Positions 47,501 to 59,900 of a stretch of DNA of 64,000 bases are shown piece by piece. The stretch comes from Echinococcus granulosus. Its lineage: Eukaryota > Platyhelminthes > Cestoda > Cyclophyllidea > Taeniidae. Position 1 is the stretch's first letter, and each line of letters begins with the position of its first letter. The stretch covers positions 2,161,605 through 2,225,604 of the forward strand of contig NW_020170383.1 of the NCBI RefSeq assembly GCF_000524195.1, in the 5' to 3' direction. Position numbers and translations under genes: made by a program. The notes beneath the pieces were generated by a model. That model was not told the DNA's origin and made no database searches. It was given only the letters and a program-made list of their open reading frames with translations.

Positions 47501-50500
47501 CACATCTATGTCAGTGTATCAAATTGCCCCGCTGCATTACAAGCCCAAAATGTAGTCTGGCTTCCTCTTGGAGCGTTATAGGAATCAATGTAATTCACCT
47601 CTTTCTTACTGGCTTTTCTGGTTCCAGATAAAGGAAATTATTACCTTCTTGATGAAACAAAACCGCATAATTCCAAATCTAATGCCTTCATTAATCAGTG
47701 GAAATTTCCATCCAAAATGCGATGCCGGATGCGCTGCTAAAAGATTAAGTGTTCCTAACACGTCTGCTTTAGATTTCAGTAAATGTGCCTGATTTGATCT
47801 GATACCTGCAAACTGCTGCAGATCATGCAGTCAAAAATAAAAAGAAGTACAAGCCGATGAAGTAATTTTACAAAAATAGTGACTTTTGGGTACTTCTTGT
47901 CGTAAACATGGGTTCTAGTAAGCCCAAAATAATTTGTTGTCATAAGTAGATTTCTTGCTATTTTAAGGAGGTCTGATATCCCAATCGGCACTTTCACATT
48001 CACCGCGGTAGCTATTCGGATCAAATGGAACTTCCTCTATATAGAAGAGGCAATTTTGAAAAATGCAGAAATATGAGAGCAAATTGACAACTTAATGCAT
48101 ACTTGGTCTAAGCCGCCCCTTCATATGTTCACTTTTACATAGTGAATGATAGTGTCAGACAAAAAAAGAATTGAGATTAAAGATTCTACACAAATACATA
48201 CATTATTTTCGCTAGTACATGTTTCCATTAAGGATACTTGCCTTTATTTGATCGTCTATTTCTGTCTAGATGATTTTCTGTGCTATTCTGATCACGGAAG
48301 TGCAAGTCAATTGAGCTGCCTCAAACATACTGAATAAGTTGACAGAACGTAAAAGTCTATGCAAACATCGCAACTGGGTGGATGTAATGTGCAAAATTAG
48401 TAGACAGTACAGAGCATTTCGTTGAAAACTGTAGCAGGATAATAAATAATGGATTTCCTGTGTAGGGGAAAAGTAATGTTCCAATTTAGAAGGAAACAGA
48501 AACTTACCAGAATGTATTTCCTCGAAATGACTTTCTTAAAGTCTTCCCAGACGGATCCGCCGATTGTTTCACATATTTATGAGTGGACCAACCAAATAAA
48601 TTGAAGGTGAAATGATTACGCAAACAAACGGCTTTTGGACACTGTGTGAAGGCAGATGTAATCTATGTATGTACCGGTGCATCATGTGCATTTTGTTTAC
48701 CTATCTTCTGGCAGTGTGTTCAGCACTGTTACACTTTTCGGCTCGCTTGCACTTATATCATTCCTAAAGCAAATTTGCTTCTTTATTGCAAGGATGAACC
48801 ATTTGCAAAATATGAAGATACTTTTGAGGATGAGTACGACATAATTTCTACCTACTAGTTCTGCTTCAAAATCTAGGAAGCACAGGCTATTTGGTACCTT
48901 CTGCTGTTGTAGCCAATATTTGTTCTGTCTCGGATCGTGCACGTTGTCCTAAAAGTAGCCTTAATTGTGATCATTTTAAGTCGAGTGCTACGACTGGTAC
49001 CTTATTACCAAAACGACAGATCGCAGGATGTGTATGCAAATCTCTGACTTCACCGCGGCATCTCATGGTTCGGTCAGACTCAGGTCCAAATGCTAACAAT
49101 CTACGGGACCTGAGGTCGGCTTCTTGACCAAGTCACTACCCAAGAAATGAAAGAAATGGCACCCTTCGACTACCTATTGGACCTAAAGGAACCATACATC
49201 ATGCTGTCTTAAACACTCCAAACTGAGTCTCAGAGCAGCCAAATGCAACGTTTAACGCAGACCAACTTATAATTCAGTCTTCTCTGGCACTCACTAAAAA
49301 TAAGTGAATTAGCACCTAATCAACCATGCACTGGAGTACAGGGCATTTCAAACATACATTACTCCTGTAGCGAAATGAAGTACTTTTTCTTAACTACATT
49401 CAAATACAACAGTCCCAAATGTTGAGTTTTCACCAAATCCTGCGATAGTCTGTTTGATATGGAAAGGCGGTGATGAGCTGAATGTATTAGGAGTACAGGT
49501 GATGCCTTGAATAGTGATTATTTGGAACTGAACAGAGTGAGGAAGTCATTAGCTGAACAGTTTTTTTTTGCGATAAAAGAAGCGTAACTTCTGCTAATTT
49601 CTGGCTCATTCAAGCTGTGAAACAAATATGTGATTCAAGCAGTGCGCACCATGTGGAACTACTCAATTACATTCAGTAGTTGTTATGAGAAATAAGACGA
49701 AAAATCGCCATTTTTATAATTTCATTAGTTCAATAATTGGCAGAAAGTACCACAAAACTGACCGAAATGCTTCGTGCAGTGGTTCGGAAGCAATTTAGTA
49801 CTTTTAAAAATTGTCCATTGTTGTGCTTCAGTCCTCCCCACACTACCTATTATGGTGATAGTGCACCCGTTTGGAGCATCGCCGTTGGTTGTGGGAGGTG
49901 AAGGCAGCCGGATGAGCGCATGCTCCTGCCTCAGCTACCCATACGATCGGTGGGCATGCCTGTGTCAATAGCTGTAAATTACTTGAACTAGCATTGGAGT
50001 GGGCATATTTGGCAGATCGAATCTCCCTTTAACCGTTAAAATTGGACCAGTATCAAATGTTAACCCTCGTCCTCTTATTCCTTTCACCGTATCCACTTTT
50101 GGGGGCCGATCGTGTACATTCAGTAGCCTCACAGAATAGGTTGCGTACTGCCTTTTTAGACATTCGACTTTCGGCGTTAAGGCTTAGAGTGGCGTGCAGC
50201 TGGATGTCTTCATGACAGTAGGTTAGCACAACTCTCACACAGGTAAACGTTGCTCAATTATACAATAGAGTTTACTAACTTACTTGATAACTGAGGGATT
50301 AACAGCCTTTAGTGCGTCTTATAGCACAATTATTAATTTCTTTTGGTACGGGAGTGGAATCGATCCCAAAATGTTAAACACATGGTAGAAGGTTCCATAG
50401 GTAGGTTCCAAGGTAGAAGGTATTCCATACTAGCAGCAGAAAACGGAGCACTTTGATGAACCGTCTGGGCAAACCAACGTTTGCAGTGAAGAAACCCGCA

Positions 50501-51889
50501 CAGTACATTCTTGATTACAGAAAAATTGCAAATAATACTTTATAGCCCTCTCAAATCCGCCAATACGTGAGAAACTCCAACATACTCGTTCTTTTCATGG
50601 AAAGCCTCGACAACCATCCATGTGATAAAATGATCGCTAAGCTGGATCACTGGATACTTTACCTCAATGAGAAGTGGTATTTAGCACAGTCCCCCACTTA
50701 CACGTAAAAGTAGTTGAAAATAAAGGAAGGAAATTTCTTAAATCGGACTAATGTTTTAAGCGATACTCGTGGTGAGACAGCTGGGCCAGTTTAAATTATT
50801 GGTTCTACACGAAAGCACCCTCTTCATACCAATCTTGTACTAAAATTATGCGCTTAGATTCGTTAGTTTCTTTTGACTCACATAAAACCAATCCAGTCGA
50901 AACCCTTATATCTTTGGACAGATTCGCAAGGATTACAGTAGTTATTTGTTTGGAGAACGAATGGTTTAAGTACTACCCATCCAAAATCGCCGCAGAACTG
51001 TTGTATTAGTGTGGCTTTGTTTGCTAGCTTAAGCTATAGTGGACAAATTGGTTCATGCTGCTTATATTTACTTCGGATTTGAAGCACAACCCTCTATTAC
51101 GCCCTCATAATTTTCATGCCCTTATAAGAAATGGAATTACAGCACTCGGTAGTGTGGTGGTAATAGCTGAAATGTCCATGGACCATGGAGGCCCTACTAG
51201 AAGAACGCCCGAACAACTGACGGTTCCAGGTAGATTAATGGAAACAACCAATCAAGAGCTACACGAATTATCAGACTAAGCTCAAGATAGGAAAAGTTGA
51301 TAGCCCCTGGTGCCATCTGTTAGCAGTTTAAACTTTTTTTTTTTCTTTGAAATCTGCTACCTAAAACAAAAACAAATCGATCGTGAAAATAGATCTTTTT
51401 GAAAGGTGTAGGCATTCATTTACTAATTGGTACACAATAACATAAATTTCCAAATATGTCCTAACGCATGATCTTTGCTCCAACCATAAAAAACGGTAGC
51501 TTGCGCCGTTGCAGCTTCCTAGCAGATTTTTGGCATTAGTGTGGTTGACAATCACCTTGCCGCGTGGGGTCGGGTAATGGTCGACTCAACTCACCAAGTC
51601 GTGGAGAGGTCTCTTTGTCAGGAGGTCCCTCTGGATAATTGACAGTATGAAGGTGTTGAAGTCGTATGCGAATGTCATAAGCTGTATTGTAGTGACGGCA
51701 TGCAATGACCTCTAAGTCCTTTGGCCAATGTTAGTATCTCGAAGCACAAAATATCCATTGTCTTTGACAAAACAGCGGCATTATTCACCTTAGTCTTGTT
51801 GGTCTACAGTATTTGGTGAAACAATAATGAAGGGGTGTAACCTCATTCATTGCTGTCTTATCTGCCAGAAGGTGGCGTTGTAGGACATT
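44589..51889. other. Intergenic, no gene recognised (includes assembly gap)
   Basis: More than 7 kb of AT-rich DNA. Open frames are under 85 codons apart from one that runs through the N gap. None has a recognisable motif or paired splice sites. Confidence 0.45.
45680..45779. other. Assembly gap of 100 N
   Basis: Exactly 100 undetermined bases, the conventional size for a gap of unknown length. Two open frames that cross it are artefacts of reading N as X. Confidence 0.99.
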
Positions 51890-52110
51890 CAGTTCTCCGC
51901 TATAAAAACTGCTGCTTTCATGTTAATATACATTATTTGGCATCCATTTAAGCATAATCTATGTTGCACATGTCATGCACAAGAGTGATACGATTTATTC
52001 AGCTATTGTTTCACTTGTTTGAAGAAATCTGGCCAGTAAAAGTGGTCTTTAGAATGGAGAAAGTGACCTCTTTATGTTATTTCACATTAGCATTCCATTA
52101 ATCACGGGTC
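51890..52110 (-). mobile_element. Decayed Ty3/gypsy-type integrase zinc-finger relic
   Basis: On the minus strand about 52071-51961 reads GHFLHSKDHFYWPDFFKQV and then, after an in-frame stop, SYHSC. This recalls the H-x-H ... YWPGM..DV ... C..C pattern of the gypsy integrase H2C2 finger. Stops and a probable frameshift follow at once, so it is a relic. Neither LTRs nor the DDE core could be found. Confidence 0.45.
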
Positions 52111-52619
52111 TATTGAGAATCTGTTGCACAAGACTACTGCAAGCCCACATACACTTGCAACGATTGTAAATATCCTACTAATTTCTTGGAATAACTGACA
52201 TTGTGATGACCCATTTATCATGCTTTGGATAGGGGTGACCGCTGACAAGTACAAATGCATTCGTGATGCCAATTATTTTTATACTTCCAAGCCTTTATAG
52301 AATTGGATACAGGTTAACTTGTCAGAGATGAGCATTATCATCATGACAAGTAAATCAAATTGTAAGGGGCAGGCGTAATGTCGTTGTGAAGGTGCTACTT
52401 TTGAGGCTCGTCTAAGTCTGTCACAATGACAAAGGTGTATGTAGAGGAAAAGTTCACCCAATATTCTCTACTTTGAACAGGCCTCCATCAAGGCGAATTT
52501 GTTGCCCGTCAGAGAAGTCAAAATGCGACACTTGGAAACTCGAACTCAAGAAAATTCAAGCGTTAAAATCAGCGTCAGCCTCAGCATACCCATCTGATAG
52601 CATTTGAAACGAATAGATT

Positions 52620-55600
52620 CAGATGTGTACTTTGTATGATTAAAATAGGGCGTATATATATCCATATATGTATAAAAATATTTTTTTTGCATTATCGATT
52701 TTGGGCGCATACGTATATCCTCATACGCGTGGATGTGTTATATTAATCAAAAATAATTGTTTCCATACTAATTAAAGCGAATGCAATTTCTCACTGGTAG
52801 AATTTACTGTATATATATTCCTATATATGCAGAAATGTAACTTTGTATTACTGAAAATTTGGCGGATAAATACCCACATCTATCTGTGTAGGATGTAATT
52901 TTTCCTTAATAGTACTAAGCACAGACATATGGATTTATGTGCGAATCCATACTTTTGTCAGTAAAAATAAGTGTGCATATATGCTAGAATGTATATTATT
53001 ATTTTTTTCAAATTCCGTGCGTACATGATCATATGCATGTAACCGTGATTGTTTTACAAAAATTAGGCATGTATGGATGAATCTCTCTATCTAGGAAATT
53101 GTGGAAATTTATTTACACATGTGTGGATGTTTTTGTATTATGGACTTCGGGTGTATAGATATATATACCCACGTGCAGTGTAGACGTATTTTTGGATATA
53201 CTTAGAAGTATACATATTCTTATATTTTTGGACGTATTTTGGATAATTAAACTTGAGTATGTTGTAGCGGCCCGAGACCTCACCGAAGACAAGAGAAGAC
53301 ATGATACTCAGACAGAATATATACATTCGACATACGGAGGGTATTTGGGATAATGGCACGGCCCTAAGGCCAGCCCTCCCAGCGAGGTACAATGGCTAAG
53401 TCAAAAGTGGCTCCTTACCAAAATTGGTCGGTCAAAAAACTTCCGAATTATTACAATATGCGCATCTAAATATGTGGGTGTATTTTTCTACTATTGAACT
53501 TTAGTGCATGTATGTCCATATACTTGTGGACACGTTATTACATGTTTGAATTTGATTACATACATATGTATGTCTATATATGGTTGGAATGTATTTTGGA
53601 CTATAAAATTGAATAAATATATGTTTATGCATATATTGGTACATGATTTATTCATAATTTTTTTGTATATGCATGCTTATACATGTGCAAGAATGCATTT
53701 TGGTCTTATTGAAATTTAGCATGCGTATCCGAACATGTGAATGTGTATTTTACATTATTTTAATTAAATTTATACCCATCCATATACCTGCGCATCTAAT
53801 TTCATTGAGTTTGGGTGTACGTATACTTATATATAGGGTAGATGAAAATTTGTATTTTCTTGAATTTTATTTGCTTTCATTTCTATACATATGCGGAAAG
53901 CATTTCCGTATGAATTAAAGTAGGTGCGCACACAACCATATGCGGTAAGATGTGTTCGTATTGTTAAATTTAAATATATACATATGCATATACTCATCGA
54001 TGTATTATTGTATTGGTGCAAACGAGCTAATGCCTACTTCTATATATTAATGCATTTTTGCATTATTGAAAATGAGTGTTCACCTTTCCACATATGCGTA
54101 AGGTACATTTATTATTAGAAAAACTTGAGTGTATACATGTATATTTAGGTTAATATTTGTTTTATTGTAATTAATTAAAACATGTACAATACTTATGAGA
54201 ATTTTTGGTATTATTCAAATTTAGTATATTTGCATAAAAAGGTACAAATGCATTTTTAAATTGTCGAATTTGGGTGGACACACATATGCACGGTTTTGGA
54301 TGCTATTTTATATTACAAAAATTAGGTGTATACTTGTGCATAAATGGACAGGTAATTTTAGAAAGCGATTTTAGGCCTAATAGTACTCATATACTTGTAG
54401 AGGTGTCGTTTTTTGCTTGGAAATGCATTTATTTTTTCAAAATAAAGTGTATTTTTCTATATAAATACCCGCATGCATTTTCCACCCATATATAAAATAC
54501 GTATTTTGTTAATATTAGGTTTTTACCCATGCATATACCTGTAGATGCTTTTAATATGTAAAACTGAGTGTGCATATCCATTTTTTGGGTGATGATGTAT
54601 TTTTATCCTAGTGAAATTGAGTAAACACATATCCAATATGCATTTTTTATTGATGCAATTGCGTGCATACATACCCATATGCCTGTTCACATGCATATCT
54701 GTCCGTGGAAATTAATTGCGTACATTTCAATGTGTGTGTAAAGGTGCATTATTTTTCTACTAAAAATGAGGGTGTACATAATTTTATATTATGGATGTGT
54801 TATTTGATTAGTTAAGTGCAAAAATGCTTATCCATTTAATGTGGGAACTAATCTTGTATTACATAAGTTAGATGCTTGCTTACCCATACACGTGTGGATG
54901 TGGTTTTGCATTGCCAAAACTAAGTGTATACATATCTACACGTGTGTGGACTTTAATTGCGCATTAGCAAATTTGTAGGTTTATTAGTCCAAATACGCAT
55001 ACATATGATTCTGTGTTGGCGAAATTGAGTATACACATGTCCACATAAATTTGGGCGTGTTATTTGATCCAATTTGAGTGTATTTATGCCAATATATGTA
55101 AAATACATTTTTGCATTATTCAGTTCTAGTGCATACATATCCATATTTGTGTAAACATTTTTTACTAACATTGAGTGTCCACATTACTATATGTGGAAGT
55201 GATAACGCACATATCTATATATTCAGGCATTTTTGTGAAATTTAGCATATGCAAATTTGTGTTTGTGAATGAGTAGTCGTATGTTGATATTTAGTGTTTG
55301 CATATTTATACATGCGTGGATGGTTTTCTATTGGCAAAATTGAGCGCGTATCTGTACATGTATGTGCAGATGTATTTTTTGTTTCCTTAAATTTGAGTAC
55401 ATACATTACCATACATGTGTGGAGACGGGGTTTCATTATTATGCTTAAGAGTATACATTTTCATCCATTTGAGGATGTATTTTTAGTAAGATTTTGTGTG
55501 TACGTATCCATGTCTGTGAGCATATTTCGTATTAGTAAAATTTATCTTTCTCGTACACGTGTATGTTTGGGGATGGATGTTCATTTGTCAAATGAAGTTA

Positions 55601-56960
55601 ATACATATCCATATATATGTAAAGAGGTATTGTTGGGTTAGTAAAAAAAAGATGTATGCTTATTCATATACGTGCAGATGCAGTTTTCATATTGAATTTG
55701 CGTGTTTACAAATAAGTATTTCCATTTTTTACTTTAGATAGGCATAAATAATTGATTTTCAAGTGCGATTACTTAAATTTTTTATTTTTGAAACTTTTTA
55801 AGTACCTTTGCTTGTATGCGCTGATGTATGCTTGTATTGGGGGAATTGATATTTTACGTGCGCATGTATGTGCAAATGATTTTATTGAAATTGTTCATGT
55901 GTGGGTGTATTTTTGTGCATTTGATTTGCAGTATGCATAGATGCGTACATGTGTAGTTTTATTATATACGCACGTTTTTTGCATCCATACAATTTTGCAA
56001 ACATTCGTAACTATGTATGTTCGGCTTTTTTTGTAGTATATATGTTTTTATTATTAATTAGGCTTGTCATAAACCTTACGGCACATTTTCTCCAATTTTG
56101 TTGGTTTTCTTTTTTTGCAATTGATTGCTCATAGATATCTTTATGGGGAATGTTGCAGTAGAATGTTTTGCATTTGTATGTACGAATATATATTTTGTAT
56201 TTGCGTATTTGCATTTTCGCAACTGAGCACACATATTTGACTGTGTTTACATTTTTATGTTTTTTAATTAAACCCATTCATACAAACTTGTCTTTTACTC
56301 TTATATACATACAAATGCTTTATTTTATGCTCATGGACCTCCAATTATGCTCATGCATATATACCTTTGATGCATGCATGTACGAATGCATACATTAATC
56401 TACTTTGTTTTGGATCTATATCTAGCAAAATATGTGCTTAAAGATACCTTGTGCTTATGTCCACATATGCACCTTTGTTTGCGCATTCATTACATATATG
56501 AATGTATATTTACGTATGCATTCCTATATGCTTCTATGTAATTGTACATGTATGTTTTTACGTCTGTGTGTGGATGTATTTAGATGTGCCTATATATGTT
56601 TGGGTCTATGCACTCATGTGTGAATAAATGTAAATATGCATGAATGTTATCATATATATGTATGCGCACAAATCCCTTTTATTTATGCATATTTTGTTTT
56701 ATAGGTATGTCTTGTGTATATGTATCTGTATTTGTGTGTGAATGTGTGTATTTATGACTGTTTAAGTGTAAATATGGCTGTAGGTGGGTGCGTATGCTTG
56801 TACATATGTGTACACTTATATGCATGAGTGTGTGGTGCTATATGCACATATACCTGTATATTTTTGTATATGTATATATGCGTACATGTACTTATGAATG
56901 GGTACTTGTATTTATTTTGGAAATAGCTTATATGAGCGTGTATTTGTGGATGCTCAATTA
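52620..56960. repeat. Degenerate tandem array, unit about 51 bp with internal dyad
   Basis: Each unit reads roughly AATTGAGTGTATACATATCC, then ATATATGTGTGGATGTATTT, then TTGCATTATTG. Successive copies of the GAGTGTATACAT box in the clear part (about 55.0-55.2 kb) are spaced near 50 bases. Across about 4.3 kb this means some 80 strongly diverged units. Inside each unit ATACATATCCA faces TGTGGATGTAT around centres such as ATATAT, ACGCGT or CACGTG, forming an imperfect inverted repeat. From about 56.2 kb the pattern becomes a looser ATGTATG/TGTGTG sequence. Open frames across it are fortuitous. A dispersed element is inserted at 53263-53455. Confidence 0.8.
53263..53455 (+). mobile_element. Dispersed element, copy 2, inserted in the tandem array
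   Basis: Begins TGTAGCGGCCCGAGAC and ends ATTACA, and aligns along its length with 19274-19471. It is flanked by TATG on each side (AGTATG before, TATGCG after, with one extra base at each edge). Taking it out with one TATG leaves a tandem unit of about 49 bases in register, so this is an insertion into an already existing array. It is non-coding. Confidence 0.7.
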
Positions 56961-59900
56961 GCGTGTGAGACCCCATCAAATACTTTGCGGTTTTCGCATA
57001 TATATCATTGTTACCCGGGGTTAATTTACCAAAATTCTGACAACTATATCAGAATGCAAACATGAGCATTAAGTTTCACAATGCATTTATGCACAGTTCC
57101 AAAGATACCCATTTCGTTTGCGCACACCTTTCATCACATCATTTTTCCGGAATTAGATGAGGGTGTATGCTTATTTCAGTGTATTGCACACCGTACACGA
57201 ACAGTTCACCTCCATGGACTCCACTTGCGACATAGTATGAAGGCGCGTTGCCATCTAACGCCAAGTGCAGCATTATCCTAATGCAGTTGTTTAGGCTTCC
57301 ATGTACTTGTACAAATTACAATGCACTTTAGACAAGCCACAAATTTGTGGAGAAGTCGATTACTGCTAGCACTTTTCAAGCAGACACTTTGCGTCATCGC
57401 CTGAGATTGGTAGTGTTTATTCCAAAATTTATCGTATAGATTACGGCACTTTCTACAATAACTAGATTTTAACCTGATGATTGGCAAAAAAGAGCTCCTA
57501 TATTTCCTTAATTTGACATGTAACATTAGTGTTTTGCATTGTCTTGCGTTTAAAATGATGCTATAATTTTATAATTTTACAAGATGAACTAATGTTCAAT
57601 TTAAGAGAAACGAGTTGTGCAGATGATTGGATTAATTGTTCGATCAGGCGCATTCTAACATGCATCATAGGGTAGAAAATCTTAAATAATGGTCCACGGA
57701 AGTAGCATGATCGCCGAGCAAATCACAGTAATCAGTTGAAAGTCTTGGAGTTCACTCGTTTGTAAGTTGAACTAGGTTCTCATTTACGAATGCATTTTGC
57801 ATACAAAAACTATTTGTTTGACTGAATTAAAGTTAGAATTAGTTAATTCAAAGCAGGAGACTGAAAAGTGGGACCTATAAGTCTGTTTAAGTGAAGACGA
57901 ATTTCGTGGTCACATTTACGTCTATTTTTACTATAGGGCAGTGAGGAATTGGGGATGGCAGTGTTGTCGAAGTGATATTTGCACACCGTTAGTGAAGGTG
58001 GTAGTGTAGATCACCTGTCAAATTTAAGTGAACTCATGGATGTGATGTTTTGGAAGAAAGCCACAATAGTCGCAACGACAATTCCTCATTTCGTACTACT
58101 TTGGTACAGTGCTGGATGTAGCTGCGACTGTAGAATTTTTGTTCATATTCATTGGTTTTTACCATTGGCATTGATCTATCATACATTCACTTATCACTAT
58201 TTTGGGAGTTAAATGACGTCATTATGCTCTTGGTCCTACTTGTTGTGCATATCTAGAAACTTATCAACGACTGCAATACTTCGTATTGTCTTGCTGGTAA
58301 TGTAAATGCGCGTAATTATGTTCACATGAATTCCGAATAGAACTTACCTTATCTGTGTAAGCATTTAAAAAACAAAAAATTCCCACGTATGACCAGCATA
58401 TTCATCAACTATTGTATATTGTAAATGGTCATTTTACCAACACTTGACATGATTTTGATTGCCAGGTAATGCTAATTTTAAAGAATTAGGCCATCTGCTG
58501 TGGCCATAAACTGGCATCACATGTAATTAATCTTAACTAACGTTTTGTTATCGTTGAGCACATGGAGGCAGTATGCAAAGAAGTTTTGTAAGATTTTTTT
58601 GAATTACGGAATTCTAACCTTTGTATTCTTTCCTCGGTCTTTCTTTAGTACTTTAAGATGAACGAGTTTAGAGTACTAAACTGATTGATTATAGTTTTCG
58701 CAAGAATTCTGACTTTCGCATTTGTTAAAATTTGGAGGTCCTTGCCTTTCTCCCTCCTTCCCAATATTTACATTGCTTTAAGATCCACGCTCTGCATTGC
58801 ATTGCTTGGCCAAAGCGTAGGCTAAGATGAAGTAGATTAACTGGCTCGTAAAATGTTAGAGTGCAGTGAATTCTGTCAAAAACGACCCCAAAAAATCAAT
58901 TCTACAACCACTTTAAAGCTCAGTCTGCATGAAACCTATATGTGCATTTACAGGAATACCTTATGACGTGTAAATAAAAGAATGAACAAATGGACAATAA
59001 TTGTGGATAGACCCAGGAAGGCCCATTGCAGTTAAAAAACTTGCATCTAAGTTTACATTTGTGACTTCTAATCGTCACGAAAATGATAGATATGCAGGCC
59101 GTCCCTTTATTCACCTAGTTTTGTGCATGACATGCGACTTGTATAGCTTGAATTGAACCAGTGTTTCATAATTAATTATTCACAATTGTATAATCCTATT
59201 TTTTTGCTCCATAGTTCTTCCGAATTTTAACAACCCTCTTGTCATGGTCAGCAAGAATTTTAGTTCAGACTCGACATTCACAAAATTATTTAGAACAGAT
59301 TTCACCCAATGAAGTGGCATTATATAAATTAATGATGTTTTAAATTTGTTTCTTTCTTAGTTTTGCTGTTCAGGCAGGCAAGGCATTTACTCCAAAGCTT
59401 ATTATCTTTCTTTTGTGCCAAAAAGACGGAGAATGTGTGAATTGATACCACTAAAATAGAAGTTTTAATGTTGAAAAGTAATTTAAACATTTTGAAACTT
59501 TACTTTGATGAGATTTAACAAATTATTTAAAAGGGGGCATAAATATATTCGAGATGGAGAATAGGGTTGCACTTTTGCTTGCTTCATTACAATGCAGTAA
59601 TTTTCACTTCATAATAATTGCTCAGGATCATTTTATCAAGACACTGTTGACGATCTTTCTTCATGTAAACTCAGTACATTGCACCTGTTCCAATTTCTTT
59701 TCCAAGTGATCTCTTGCACAAGTTTAAAACACCTGAGGAGCAAATCAGGTCAAGAATCATTATATCACATCGAAGTAGCCACGGGCTGATGCTCAAAACA
59801 TTGGCGCGATGCTCAATAGCGGGTCTGCTTAATAGCCACCTTGAGGGAGGTGATACTGCGAAGCGTAAATACGAAGTTATGTATTTAAATACACTTTGGT

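Noticed and set aside
53138..53392. Minus-strand frame resembling the one at 19218-19424
   Set aside because: The likeness comes from the shared non-coding dispersed element; frames are broken and no start or splice signal supports a protein.
55294..55641. 115-codon frame inside the tandem array
   Set aside because: It follows the repeat period and is a by-product of the diverged units.
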